This document shows, piece by piece, positions 51,748-62,393 of a stretch of 64,000 nt of DNA. The stretch lies in contig JADJWQ010000001.1 of assembly GCA_016716265.1 (NCBI GenBank), positions 1,178,001 to 1,242,000 on the forward strand, written 5' to 3'. Both the position numbers and the translations under genes were made by a program. The notes under the pieces are model-generated. The model was not told the origin of the DNA and did no database searches. It saw only the letters and a program-made list of their open reading frames with translations. Source of the stretch: Planctomycetota bacterium (GTDB taxonomy: Bacteria > Planctomycetota > UBA1135 > UBA2386). Each line of letters starts with the position of its first letter. Within the stretch, counting starts at the first letter, position 1.

Positions 51748-52768
51748 TCCGATTCGTGATCTCGCCGAGCTCGTGCTGGCGAGCGAGCCAGGAGAGCCAC
51801 TGAACGACGCCGATCGCAGGGCCGCGACCGAGTGGCTGCGGAGCGGGAACGACCGTGACCGTGCGGCCGTCGTCCGCGCACTTCTCGGCTGCCACGACCC
51901 GGAGCTCCGCCCGCTGCTCGCGAGCGCACTGCGCAACGACCCGTCGTCCGACGTGCGACGACTCTGCGCGCTATGTGCGCTCGACGATCCGGACTTCCCG
52001 CGCGACGCGTTGGTCGCCGCAATGCGCGATGCGGATCCCGGCGTGCGTGCAGCCGCGGTCCGGGTGCTCCCCGGTACGGCTGCGGACGTCATCGAGCTCC
52101 GGATCCGCCTCGACGACGTCGACGCCGCGGTGCGCGTGGCCGCCGCCGCGCGTCTCGAGGATCTGGGGCGAGGCGCCGCCACGCCGCCCGCGCTGCCACG
52201 ACGATTGGCGGAGCGACTCCGGAAACTCGGCGCCGCGTTCGCTCGCGTCGCCGAGCGCGGCGTCGCCGCATTCGTCGCGACGGCCGCCGAGGCGACCGAG
52301 CGCCTGCGCAGCGTCCATCGGGAGCTCGTCGAGGAGCTGGGCGACGAGTTCGCGTTCGCCAGGCTCGGCGCCGCGACGCTCGGTGGCGGCGACACGACCG
52401 ACGAAGGCGAGTTCGTGCTGCCCGACGTGCCGATCTGGTACGACGACGGCGACAGGCACCTCGACCACACGAGCGTCACCGTCCGCGGCGGGAGGATCCG
52501 CGACGAGGCGGGTCGGAGCCGCCTCGTCGGCGAGCTGATCGTCGCGGATGCGCAGGCGGCACGCGAGGTCTCCGGCGGCTGGGCGCTGGTGCGCGTGCGC
52601 GGTCGGACGGTCGGGCTGATCAGGCTGCCGGCGGTGTCCGACGCGGCCAACGGCCTGACGGCGCCACTCGACGGTGAGCTGCTCGGCGCGGGATGCGGCG
52701 ACGCCGCATTGCCCGCGGACCGCACGATCATCGAGCTGTTCCACCAGGACTGGGCGACCGGACGTTGA
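51740..52768 (+). CDS. HEAT-repeat protein, second copy of the pair type
   Basis: 342 residues. Residues ~30-140 are HEAT-like (RAAVVRALLGCHDPELRPLLASAL, RDALVAAMRDADPGVRAAAVRVL, DAAVRVAAAARLEDLG). A long helix (140-195) and a beta-rich C-terminal domain follow (PDVPIWYDDGDRHLDHTSVTV). The layout is the same as the HEAT protein at 22846-23970. Probable protein-binding scaffold. Confidence 0.65.
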   Translation: MTDPIRDLAELVLASEPGEPLNDADRRAATEWLRSGNDRDRAAVVRALLGCHDPELRPLLASALRNDPSSDVRRLCALCALDDPDFPRDALVAAMRDADPGVRAAAVRVLPGTAADVIELRIRLDDVDAAVRVAAAARLEDLGRGAATPPALPRRLAERLRKLGAAFARVAERGVAAFVATAAEATERLRSVHRELVEELGDEFAFARLGAATLGGGDTTDEGEFVLPDVPIWYDDGDRHLDHTSVTVRGGRIRDEAGRSRLVGELIVADAQAAREVSGGWALVRVRGRTVGLIRLPAVSDAANGLTAPLDGELLGAGCGDAALPADRTIIELFHQDWATGR

Positions 52769-52891
52769 GCTCCGATACGCTCGTCCGAGCCCGGCACTCG
52801 CGTCGGCGCGCGGCCGCGGATCGGCACGCTGTGGATTCGTTCGGGTCCGGATGCGGCACGAGTCGCGCCTGGACCCTACGATGTGACCGGC

Positions 52892-53836
52892 ATGGCCCGC
52901 TCCTACGGCACGTCGATCCTCGGTGCCGCGGTCGTCGCGGTGATCGCGTTCGCCCTGTACGACCTGATCCCGCGTGAGCCCGACGAGCCATTGTTGATCC
53001 GGCCAATCATCATCAGTGCATTCCTGGGACTGGTGTTCTATTGGACGAACGCGTCCAACAAGCGCGAGCAGGAGCTCGAGCAGCTCTCGCGCGATCGGGA
53101 AGCGGCGGCGATCGCCGCGCGCTTCACGCCGAGGGGAACCGATGCCGCACGCAGCTCACCGGCACCGCGCACGCCCGACGATTTCGTGCTGCTGCTGCGT
53201 CCGTTCGAGGGTGGCGAGAAGCTCCTGATCCGGCAGGCGGTTCCCTTGTGGGTCTGGATCCTGTTCGCGCCGGTCGCGTCCGCGATCTCGAACATGCGGG
53301 CGATGGAGCACCTGGACTTCGTGCTGGGCCGGGCCCTGGAGGAGACCGGGCCCCTGGTCGCGCTGGGGCGTGCCGAGAAGCACCCTGGTCCAGGCAAGGT
53401 GTGTGTTCCCGATTCCGAGTGGTGGGGGCGATTCACCGCATTGGCGGAACACGCCCGCGCCATCTTCCTCGTGCCCGGTACGGGAGAGAACCTGACCGCC
53501 GAAGTGGCCTTCATCGTGCCTCGCCACGCGCACAAGCTGTTCTTCGTCAGGCCCGGCAACACACCTGATCAGATCGGAGTGAACCGGAAGTCCTGGACCG
53601 CGATCCAGGCGCACTTCTCCGCTCTGGGGGTCCAGTTTCCTGGCCACGGCAGAATGCCGCTGCTCTTCCAGGTCGACACTGCGGGCCGACTCCTCGAGAC
53701 CCGGCGCGCGAGCTTCCGCAGGCCGAAGCGGCTCGCGAAGCAGATCGGTCGACTGCTCGCGGACGTCACACCACGGAGGGATCCCGCGTCGCCGTCGACG
53801 GGTGAGACTCCGACGCTCGGCGCAGACTGCGGGTAG
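52892..53836 (+). CDS. Membrane protein with TIR-like domain
   Basis: 314 residues from the ATG at 52892 (a GTG lies three codons upstream). Two membrane helices are at residues ~8-25 and 37-50, then a charged helix and a soluble domain starting DDFVLLLRPFEGGEKLL. Strands and turns follow (PLVALGRAEKH, ARAIFLVPGTGENLTAEVAFI, KLFFVRPG) in the order of a TIR-like Rossmann fold. It is related in layout to the protein at 385-1416. Suggests a family of membrane-bound TIR-like effectors or sensors; enzymatic activity is not evident. Confidence 0.6.
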   Translation: MARSYGTSILGAAVVAVIAFALYDLIPREPDEPLLIRPIIISAFLGLVFYWTNASNKREQELEQLSRDREAAAIAARFTPRGTDAARSSPAPRTPDDFVLLLRPFEGGEKLLIRQAVPLWVWILFAPVASAISNMRAMEHLDFVLGRALEETGPLVALGRAEKHPGPGKVCVPDSEWWGRFTALAEHARAIFLVPGTGENLTAEVAFIVPRHAHKLFFVRPGNTPDQIGVNRKSWTAIQAHFSALGVQFPGHGRMPLLFQVDTAGRLLETRRASFRRPKRLAKQIGRLLADVTPRRDPASPSTGETPTLGADCG

Positions 53837-53906
53837 TCCCGCTGGCGACCGTGGCGGACCGCGGCAGAATCGCTGGCGTCACCCGCCCACCACCCCGACG
53901 ACCGTC

Positions 53907-55337
<1,431 letters not shown>

Positions 55338-55355
55338 CGCGGGCCGCGGCGAGGG

Positions 55356-57896
55356 TCAGCGGTCCATCCGGTACTCGAGGTAGCCGCCGTCCGGCGCGCG
55401 GTCGCCGCCGACCGGATTGTCGAAGTAGATCCGCAACCGCGTCGCGGTGCCGCCGGCGGCCTCGTCGATGCGCGCGAGCGGGATCGCGAGCTCGCACTCC
55501 TCGGTCTCCGCGCGCGGTAGCACGACGACCGGCTGCAGCACCGTGGCCAGCGGGGACGACGCCGTCATCCGGAACAGCTGCTCGCCGACGACCGCGAGCT
55601 CGCCGCCGACGTCGCCCGAGCGGAAGCCGGTGAACGGGTCGTCGTCGGCGTCGATCACGATGCGGAACGCATCGGCGCCGGCACCGTCGAGACCGAACTC
55701 CTCGTGGCTGTCGATCTGCACGTAGAGGTTCTGCTCGTCGTGCAGCAGGCGGATCTCCTTCCAGTCCGGGCCGATCTCGACGTCCTTGTCCTTGCTGTCC
55801 CGCAGCAATCGACGCACGTGCTGCCAGTCGCGGAGGTCGCCGTCGACCCGCATGCCGAGCGACTCGTTCCGCGTGCGCGTGCTCAATGCGACGCGGTTGT
55901 CGTCCTCGTTACCTGCGCTGTCGATCGCGCGGATGCAGAACCAGTAGCGCTGCGAGCGTAGCAACCCGGTGATGGTCGTTTCGTACGGCAGCATGCGCGG
56001 GCCGACGCCACCGGCGTAGCCGCCGCCGACCTCGGGCTCGAGCAGGATACGGCGTGGCGCGAGGAACTCGGGCGCCAGGTCGAAGTCGAACGGCTCCTCG
56101 GCGACGTAGAGCACGTAGCGCACCGGATTGAGATCGAGTGCGACGTCCCAGCGCACCGTCGCCGACTCGACTCCCCCGACGACCTCCTGGATGCCGACGC
56201 GCGGCGTCGGTGCCCCCGGCTGGATCGGGTACGGGGTCTGGTGGTCGTTCCAGGTGCTCGACCACTGCGGTGGCGTCGTGTCGGACCAGTCCGCGAACGT
56301 GCGCACGAAGTCGTTGACGAGCTGCCCACCTGCATTCGTCAGGTAGTGGCGGAAGCCGGCGACGTTCTGCGCCTCGTAGATGTCCTGCTCGAGGTAGTGC
56401 AGGCCGAGCGTCGACGTGCCGAGCAGGGTCCCGTGGTCGATACCGGGCCCCTCGGCGAAGCCCACCGACAGCACCTGGAACCCGCCGGCGCGATTGGCCT
56501 CGGCCTGCAGCTTCGGCACGAAGTTGAACTTGTTGTCGGCGAAGTAGTACGGGCTGAACGGCCGCGACGGATCGGCATCGAGCCGGTAGCTGGAGAACAG
56601 CACGAAGTCGAGCAGCTCGCCCGGCGTCAGCTCGTAGTGGCGGTAGCCGGGGTTGAAGAAGTAGAGCCCGCGGTTCTGCATCAGCAGCGCCTCGGGGTAG
56701 CGCACGCGCAGCCACTCGAGCAGCTGGACGTAGCCGGCCGCGGTCCATTCGAACTCGAGCTGCACCGGGTCGCTCGGCGAGGTCCACGAGTTCGGCTCGC
56801 AGGTGTCGAGACCGTCGAGGTAGAGGCCGTCGAAGCCGAAGCCGCGGCCGACGTCGAGGGTCAGGAGCTCGGCGAATCCCGCTATGCCGTCGGGACCGTC
56901 GACGGTCATCGCGTCGAGCACCGCGTGCCACGCGGGGTCGCCCATGTTGACGACGCAGGCGCCGGTGCGCCAATCGCGGTCGGGGTGGCCGTCGCCGACC
57001 CCGTGCACCTCGACGCTGGCGTCGTCCAGGTAGAACGACGCGAAGCCGCCGGCCACCGACGGCAGCCCGAGCGGGTCGAGACCGGTCAGCGGCTGACCCG
57101 ACGCCCCCGGTCCGCGCGGATCGACGCGCGGACCGGTGCCGTCGCCGACGAAGCGCGGGTCGAGCAGGAGCTGCTGGTCGTCGAGCCCGATCGTGCGGTC
57201 GTCGAGACCGACGTCGCAGTAGGCGAGCACGATGACGTCGTCGCTCGGGTCCGCCGGGTCGACGCCGTCCTGGATCGCCGCGACGACCTCGCGGGTGAGG
57301 CCCGCCTGGTTCGGTTCGATCACGACCAGGTCGTGGGTCTCCGCCACCGCGATCTTGTCCGGGTCGAGCGGACCGAAGTACATCATCCACGAGCCGACGC
57401 GGTCGGCCGCGGCGGGCAGGTTGTCGATCTGCGCACCGGCCGTCGCGCCCGTCGTCGCACTCGCGGTCACCCTCGCGGTCGAGCCCGACGTCGCGCCGTC
57501 GGAGCCGTCGCCGACCATGTCCGCCACGAGGCGCACGCCGTTGCGGGCACGCGCGCCCAGGTCCGCGAGGGCATCCCAGGTGATGTGGTGCCGGGTGCCG
57601 GCGGGCGAGGTCGCGAGCTCCTCGCCGCCGCCACGCACCGTGCAGTCGTGCCAGGTCTGGCCGCCGTCGAGGGAGTAGCGCAGCGGCACGCGGACACGCC
57701 GCGAGCGCGCGTCGACCAGCAGGACCTCGACGTCGACGTCGCCACCACAGCTCTCGGCGACCGCCATGGCCGCGACCCCGGATGAAAGCGGCTCGCCGGG
57801 GTCGGGCCGCTCGTGCACCGCGTCCGCGCAGGCCGCGAGCAGACCTCCGGTGAGGCACGCGATGGTCCGTCCCGAGTGTGGTCTGCGGAGATCCAT
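55356..57896 (-). CDS. GH114-like lipoprotein with fibronectin and C-terminal binding domains
   Basis: 846 residues. Signal and lipobox (GLLAAC, Cys ~23). A GH114/TM1410-type barrel spans ~165-540 (MMYFGPLDPDKI, GFDGLYLDGLDTCE, ALLMQNRGLYFF), a family of endo-polygalactosaminidase-like glycosidases. A fibronectin-III-like segment with RSQRYWFCIRAIDSAGNEDDN and a C-terminal CBM9-like domain (VDGDLRDWQHV, RIVIDADDDPFTG) follow. Likely anchored at the cell surface to cut or bind an amino-sugar polymer. Confidence 0.8.
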   Translation of the reverse strand: MDLRRPHSGRTIACLTGGLLAACADAVHERPDPGEPLSSGVAAMAVAESCGGDVDVEVLLVDARSRRVRVPLRYSLDGGQTWHDCTVRGGGEELATSPAGTRHHITWDALADLGARARNGVRLVADMVGDGSDGATSGSTARVTASATTGATAGAQIDNLPAAADRVGSWMMYFGPLDPDKIAVAETHDLVVIEPNQAGLTREVVAAIQDGVDPADPSDDVIVLAYCDVGLDDRTIGLDDQQLLLDPRFVGDGTGPRVDPRGPGASGQPLTGLDPLGLPSVAGGFASFYLDDASVEVHGVGDGHPDRDWRTGACVVNMGDPAWHAVLDAMTVDGPDGIAGFAELLTLDVGRGFGFDGLYLDGLDTCEPNSWTSPSDPVQLEFEWTAAGYVQLLEWLRVRYPEALLMQNRGLYFFNPGYRHYELTPGELLDFVLFSSYRLDADPSRPFSPYYFADNKFNFVPKLQAEANRAGGFQVLSVGFAEGPGIDHGTLLGTSTLGLHYLEQDIYEAQNVAGFRHYLTNAGGQLVNDFVRTFADWSDTTPPQWSSTWNDHQTPYPIQPGAPTPRVGIQEVVGGVESATVRWDVALDLNPVRYVLYVAEEPFDFDLAPEFLAPRRILLEPEVGGGYAGGVGPRMLPYETTITGLLRSQRYWFCIRAIDSAGNEDDNRVALSTRTRNESLGMRVDGDLRDWQHVRRLLRDSKDKDVEIGPDWKEIRLLHDEQNLYVQIDSHEEFGLDGAGADAFRIVIDADDDPFTGFRSGDVGGELAVVGEQLFRMTASSPLATVLQPVVVLPRAETEECELAIPLARIDEAAGGTATRLRIYFDNPVGGDRAPDGGYLEYRMDR

Positions 57897-58100
57897 GCCG
57901 CGTGGATCGACACGGCGACCAGGATCCGTTCAGTGGTGAGCCTCGATACGGGACAGCGCACAGCGGCTCCGCAGCGTCAGCGCCGCTGGCGCCGGTCGAA
58001 CGGCCGCACCCGGAGGCCGCAGCGAATCGCGATTCGTGCGCGCCGCATGCACGCTACTCTGCCGGCACCGCGCCATCAGGTCGGCGCACAGAGGTCCCCG

Positions 58101-58628
58101 ATGAAGCCAGCGCTCGCCTCCGCCATCCACGTCGACTCGCCGATCGGAACGCTCGTGCTGGTGGCGGACGATCTCGCCCTGCGCGAGATCCGGCTGCCGA
58201 AGGGGGCACCGCCCGCCGCCGCCTGCGGGGATCCCGCCCGGCCGATCCTGCTGCGCGCGCGCCGGCAGCTCGACGAGTACTTCGCGGGCCGGCGCCGCGC
58301 GTTCGACCTGCCGCTCGACCCGGGGTGCGGCACGCCGTTCCAGCGACTCGTATGGCGGACGCTGCTGACGATCCCGTTCGCGGCGACGATCTCCTACGGC
58401 GAGCTCGCCGAGCGCGTCGGCCGGCCCAACGCGCAGCGCGCGGTCGGTGCCGCGAACAGTCGCAATCCGCTGCCGATCGTCGTGCCGTGCCACCGGGTGA
58501 TCGGCAAGGACGGTCGACTGGTCGGCTTCGGCGGCGGTCTCGACGCGAAGCAGGCGCTGATCGAGCTGGAGCGACGCCACGCCGCGGCACCCGTCGACGG
58601 CGCGCTGTTCAGCCAATCCGCGCGCTGA
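58101..58628 (+). CDS. ogt: Methylated-DNA-protein-cysteine methyltransferase
   Basis: 175 residues. The acceptor motif PCHRV (Cys130) and downstream GFGGGLDAKQALIELE are those of O6-alkylguanine-DNA alkyltransferases, which repair O6-methylguanine by transferring the alkyl group to their own Cys. RPNAQRAVGAANSRNP is the DNA-binding helix region with the arginine finger. ATG with AGAGGT upstream. Divergent from the GH114-like gene; 204 bases between. Confidence 0.95.
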   Translation: MKPALASAIHVDSPIGTLVLVADDLALREIRLPKGAPPAAACGDPARPILLRARRQLDEYFAGRRRAFDLPLDPGCGTPFQRLVWRTLLTIPFAATISYGELAERVGRPNAQRAVGAANSRNPLPIVVPCHRVIGKDGRLVGFGGGLDAKQALIELERRHAAAPVDGALFSQSAR

Positions 58629-58651
58629 GCGGAGGAGCGGCCGCGCACGCG

Positions 58652-59575
58652 TCAATCGCGCTTGCCGTCCCCGGGTGCGCCGTCGCGCACCTCGGCGCCC
58701 GGCACCGGCAGCGCCTTGATCCGCAGATTGCGGAACTCGCAGGGGTGGCTCTCGGCCTGCAGGGAGATCGACCCGCCGTCGAGCAGCAGGCCCGCACCTT
58801 CGCCGCGCGCCTCGATCATCCGCTTCGCGTCGCGGTCGCGCGGGTCGAGCTGCGGCTGCCGGTACTCGAGAACGACCTCGCCGTTGACGCGGTGGACGAT
58901 CCGGTCGCTGCCGTGCACCTCGACCTCGACCGCGATCCACTCGTCACCGCGGAACGTCTTCGAGCGCGAGTCGATGCAATGGCGCTGCTCGAGCGCATCG
59001 CCCATCACGACATTGGTGCCCGGCGTACACAGGTTGGCGGTGTGGCGTTCGCCCTCCTCGCGACCGCCGAGCAGCTGCACCTCGATCGACACCGGGAAGT
59101 CCTGTTCGACCCGCATCGTCTCGGCCGGCTGGCCGTGGATCATCACGCCGCTGTTGCGGAAGGCCCAGCCGGGACCACCTTCGACCTGCTCGCCGACGAA
59201 CCGGTATTCGAGCCGCAGCACGTAGTGCGAGAACGGCGTCGCGAAGAACAGGTGCCCGAAGCGGGCCCCGAACGGGTCGTGCCAGTCGTCGTAGCAGACC
59301 GCCAGCACGCCGTCGCGGACGCGGAACGTGTCGCGGAAGTTCACGCCGAGCTCGCTGCCGGTGAACTTCGGCGTCCAGCCGCGCAGCGTCTCGCCATCGA
59401 AGATCGACACGAAGCCGCGCTCGTCGTCGCGCGGCCGCTGCTGGGCGTCCGCGGCCGGCGCGGGTGCGTCGACCCGCGGCGGCGGCTCCTCCTGGGCCGG
59501 GACGCCAGCGGCGAGGACCGTGGTGAGGGCGAGGAGCGCGGTGAGCGGGACCGGACGAGGCGCGGTGGCGAGCAT
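58652..59575 (-). CDS. DUF1080 (3-keto-disaccharide hydrolase-like) secreted protein
   Basis: 307 residues from the ATG at 59575. The signal peptide ends near VPAQ. The DUF1080 domain starts with GFVSIFDGETLRGWTPK and continues with RVRDGVLAV, LRLEYRF, GWAFRNSGVMIHG, EVQLLGG and EWIAVEVEVHG, ending in FRNLRIKAL. These beta-sandwich proteins are abundant in Planctomycetota, and many act on 3-keto sugars. Convergent with ogt. Confidence 0.88.
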   Translation of the reverse strand: MLATAPRPVPLTALLALTTVLAAGVPAQEEPPPRVDAPAPAADAQQRPRDDERGFVSIFDGETLRGWTPKFTGSELGVNFRDTFRVRDGVLAVCYDDWHDPFGARFGHLFFATPFSHYVLRLEYRFVGEQVEGGPGWAFRNSGVMIHGQPAETMRVEQDFPVSIEVQLLGGREEGERHTANLCTPGTNVVMGDALEQRHCIDSRSKTFRGDEWIAVEVEVHGSDRIVHRVNGEVVLEYRQPQLDPRDRDAKRMIEARGEGAGLLLDGGSISLQAESHPCEFRNLRIKALPVPGAEVRDGAPGDGKRD

Positions 59576-59628
59576 GAAGGCCACTGTCGCGCGCCGGAGC
59601 CCGCGCGACAACGGCAGGGCCGGGATCG

Positions 59629-60795
59629 TCACGATCCCGCTCGGTCCTCGCCCGCGTGCCGGCCTGCCATGGGCGTCACGGTCGCCGTGCCATCCGCGGC
59701 GAGCCGGACCGCGTAGCGCTGCGGCCAGTTGTGGTGCTTGTAGAGATTCGCATGGTGGACGCGGAGCTCGAGCGATCGGTCCGGTGATGCGTCCGAGCGC
59801 CACGGCGCGTCGGCCGTGACGACCTTCGTGGCCGGATCGAAGGTGGCGAACACACGGCGCCCGTCGACGTACACCGCGATGGTCGAGTCGAGCGTGCGCT
59901 GACGGTCGGCACCCCACCAGCCGGGCAACCCGTCGTCGAGCTTCGCGGTGATCGTCAGCGTGCCGTCGGCGAGCGTCACGGCGGGAATCGATTGCGTCGG
60001 CCGCCCGCCGTAGGCCCACTCGACGAGGCCGAGGTAGATCGCGTACGCCTCGCGCAGGTTGTAGGCGGCGTCGCGCAACCGCTGCTCCTCGTCGGGGTTC
60101 GAGAAGAACGACGCCTCGACCAGGAACGCGGGCACGCGCGCGTGGCGCAGCACGGCGAAACCCGACGCGTACATCTGCTGGTCGCTCATCAGGATGCCGG
60201 TGCGGCCGACACCGGAGCAGCGCAGCTCCGCGCCGAGGCGATGACCGACGGGCAGCGCGGCATCCAACGCCGGCTCCGACCAGTCGGCCTCGCCGTGGAA
60301 CCACACGCTCGGGTAGTTCGCTTCCGGCTTGCTGGCTGCATTGTGATGCAGGCTGATGAACAGGTCGGCGCCGGTGCCACCGTCCGGGCGCGGATACGAG
60401 TTCGCGATCTCCGCGCGGCGGCGGTGTGTGTCGGGCAGGCGGTCGTCGGCCGCGTCGCTGACCTCACTCTCGCGGGTCAGCGCGACGTGCGCGCCGGCGT
60501 CTTCGAGCAGCCGGCGTAGCAGGTGTGCGACGCGCAGGTTGACCTCGGCCTCGCGCACACCGGTCGGGCCACGCTTGTAGCCGGGCACGTCGGCTTTGCC
60601 GCCATGGCCGGGATCGAGCACGATCACCTTGCCGGCGAGGTACTTCTCGGCAGGGTGGCGGGGTATCGACAAGGGGCGGGCGTGGTCCTCGAACGGGTCG
60701 CGCCGGTCGAGCCACGACATGGCTTCGTCGAGTGGCGTCGGCGCGGCGACACATCCGGCCAGCAAGAACGCGAGGAGCAGGGTTGGTCGTCGCAT
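59629..60795 (-). CDS. N-acetylmuramoyl-L-alanine amidase (Amidase_3) lipoprotein
   Basis: 388 residues. Lipobox LLAGC (Cys15). Amidase_3 metal site: H64 in VLDPGHGG, Glu in GVREAEVN, His in SLHHNA and the catalytic Glu in FLVEASFFSN. It cleaves the amide between muramic acid and the stem peptide in the periplasm. A C-terminal beta domain of ~120 residues follows. Its start codon directly abuts the 77-bp palindrome, which would form a hairpin over its ribosome site. Confidence 0.9.
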   Translation of the reverse strand: MRRPTLLLAFLLAGCVAAPTPLDEAMSWLDRRDPFEDHARPLSIPRHPAEKYLAGKVIVLDPGHGGKADVPGYKRGPTGVREAEVNLRVAHLLRRLLEDAGAHVALTRESEVSDAADDRLPDTHRRRAEIANSYPRPDGGTGADLFISLHHNAASKPEANYPSVWFHGEADWSEPALDAALPVGHRLGAELRCSGVGRTGILMSDQQMYASGFAVLRHARVPAFLVEASFFSNPDEEQRLRDAAYNLREAYAIYLGLVEWAYGGRPTQSIPAVTLADGTLTITAKLDDGLPGWWGADRQRTLDSTIAVYVDGRRVFATFDPATKVVTADAPWRSDASPDRSLELRVHHANLYKHHNWPQRYAVRLAADGTATVTPMAGRHAGEDRAGS

Positions 60796-60872
60796 GACTT
60801 CCGATCGGTACCTGGTGCGATTTTTACACTTCCGCGAAGTGTAAAAATCGCACCAGGTACCGATCGGAAGTC
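60796..60872. repeat. Perfect 77-bp palindrome (37-bp arms, 3-bp loop)
   Basis: Left arm 60796-60832, loop CGC, right arm 60836-60872, with no mismatch. Its centre (TTTTTACACTTC) is AT-rich, unlike its surroundings. It fills the gap between the DprE1-like stop codon, which it overlaps, and the amidase start codon, which it touches. On the minus-strand transcript it would be a very strong hairpin. It may be a mobile REP/MITE-like element, a terminator, or a regulator of amidase translation. Confidence 0.97.
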
Positions 60873-62391
60873 AGAGGGCCAGGCGGCGGGAGAGGTCGGT
60901 CTGGAGCAGGTGGGACGGGTCGAGGCGGCGCTTCAGGGCGCGGAAGCGGGCGAGGGTATCGGCGCCGTGGATGCGTTGGAGGGCGTCGGTCGGCAGCGTC
61001 GCGTCCTTCGCGAAGTAGAAGCGGCCGCCGGCGTCGAGCACGACCTCGGCCATCGCGTGCGTCAGTTCCCACAGGCGACGGCGGCGGCGCGCACCGACCG
61101 GCACGCCGAAGTCCATCGCCATCGAGTAGCCGTCGAGGCCGTGCGTCATCAGGAACGGGTCCGGGCGGTGGCGCTTCAGCACGCCCAGGTAGGGCGCCAT
61201 GCCCCAGCTGTGCGCCTTCTCCGTCACCTGGCGCAGCACGCGCGCGGCGGCGTCCTTCGGCACGAACGGCTGGAACTGGATCAGCCCGCCGGGCCGCAGC
61301 ATCCAGTGCCAGCGCGGCACGTAGTCGAGCAGGAAGTGGAACGCTCCGTGGCTCTGCGGATAGGGGGATGCCAGCCCCTCCTTGAACCCGGCGTGGTACT
61401 TCAGCGCATTGACGAACGGCACGCAGCCGAAGTGGAACGCGCACCACATGCCGGGCCAGATCCAGCCCTTCGGCACGACCCCGAACAGCGTCGACGGGAC
61501 GTCCTGCCGGGCCGCCGAGAGGAACCGCTCCCCGTCGGGGTCCTCGCCCGGCTCGAACTGATCGGCGCGGTGCATGACCCCGCGGCCGAGCCCCCGCCCC
61601 CGCGCATGCAGGTCGCACCAGCCGACCAGGTAGTCGGCGTGCTCGCGCTGGTCCTCGAGGATCGCGATGCCGTCCTCCAGATTGCGCATGGGAATGCCCC
61701 ACACGCGCAGCCGACCGCTGTGGACGCGCTTCAGCTTCAGCTTCAGCTCGGTGAAGCAGCCGAGCATGCCGAAGCCACCGATCGCCGCGTGGAAGACGTC
61801 CGCATTGCGCTGCCGGTCGCAGACCAGCAGCTCGCCGGACGGCGTCGCGAGCGTGAACTCCAGCACGTGGTCGCCGAACGTCCCCACGGCGTAGGCGTTC
61901 TTGCCGTGGATGTTCATCGCGGCAGCACCGCCCATCGACACGTGCATGGTGCCGGGCACGACGGCCGGCCAGTAGCCGTGCGGGATCGCGTGTCGCCACA
62001 GATCGCGGATCCGCACGCCGGGCTGCACGTGCGCAATGCCGGTCTCCGGATCGAAGTCGAGAATCCGATCGAGCGCGGTCACGTCGAGGACGCGCCCGCC
62101 CGTGTTGGTCGACGCGTCACCGTAGCTGCGCCCTGCACCGCGCAGCGCGATCCCCCGCCCGTCGACACCCCCGCAGCTCAGCGCTTCGACGACCTGCTCC
62201 GCGGTCGTCGGCCGGCACACCTCAGCGTCCCCGCCGACGGCGCGCCCGAAGCCGAGCACGCGCGCGCGACTCCAGTGGACCGGCTCGGCCGGCGCACGGT
62301 CCGGCGGTCCGGCGGCGGGTGCCGCGCTCGGCGCGGCGGTCGACACCCCGCCCTGCGGAGCGCCCGGGCGGGTCGTGGAACGGACTTCCAT
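60871..62391 (-). CDS. FAD-dependent DprE1-like oxidoreductase
   Basis: 506 residues. FAD-binding type 4 domain: GIALRGAGRSYGDAS, PGVRIRDLWRHAIPHGYWPAVVPG and MGGAAAMNIHGKN, then a substrate domain. Layout and length match DprE1, which oxidises decaprenyl-phosphoryl-ribose in arabinose-donor synthesis. Here it is followed in operon by an SDR, as dprE1-dprE2. Substrate in this organism is unknown. The stop codon lies in the palindrome. Confidence 0.8.
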   Translation of the reverse strand: MEVRSTTRPGAPQGGVSTAAPSAAPAAGPPDRAPAEPVHWSRARVLGFGRAVGGDAEVCRPTTAEQVVEALSCGGVDGRGIALRGAGRSYGDASTNTGGRVLDVTALDRILDFDPETGIAHVQPGVRIRDLWRHAIPHGYWPAVVPGTMHVSMGGAAAMNIHGKNAYAVGTFGDHVLEFTLATPSGELLVCDRQRNADVFHAAIGGFGMLGCFTELKLKLKRVHSGRLRVWGIPMRNLEDGIAILEDQREHADYLVGWCDLHARGRGLGRGVMHRADQFEPGEDPDGERFLSAARQDVPSTLFGVVPKGWIWPGMWCAFHFGCVPFVNALKYHAGFKEGLASPYPQSHGAFHFLLDYVPRWHWMLRPGGLIQFQPFVPKDAAARVLRQVTEKAHSWGMAPYLGVLKRHRPDPFLMTHGLDGYSMAMDFGVPVGARRRRRLWELTHAMAEVVLDAGGRFYFAKDATLPTDALQRIHGADTLARFRALKRRLDPSHLLQTDLSRRLAL

Positions 62392-62393
62392 CG

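Noticed and set aside
49879..52827. Minus-strand open frame of 982 codons opposite the HEAT pair
   Set aside because: Low-complexity Ser/Arg/Ala-rich sequence; plus-strand genes have overlapping starts and coherent helical repeats.
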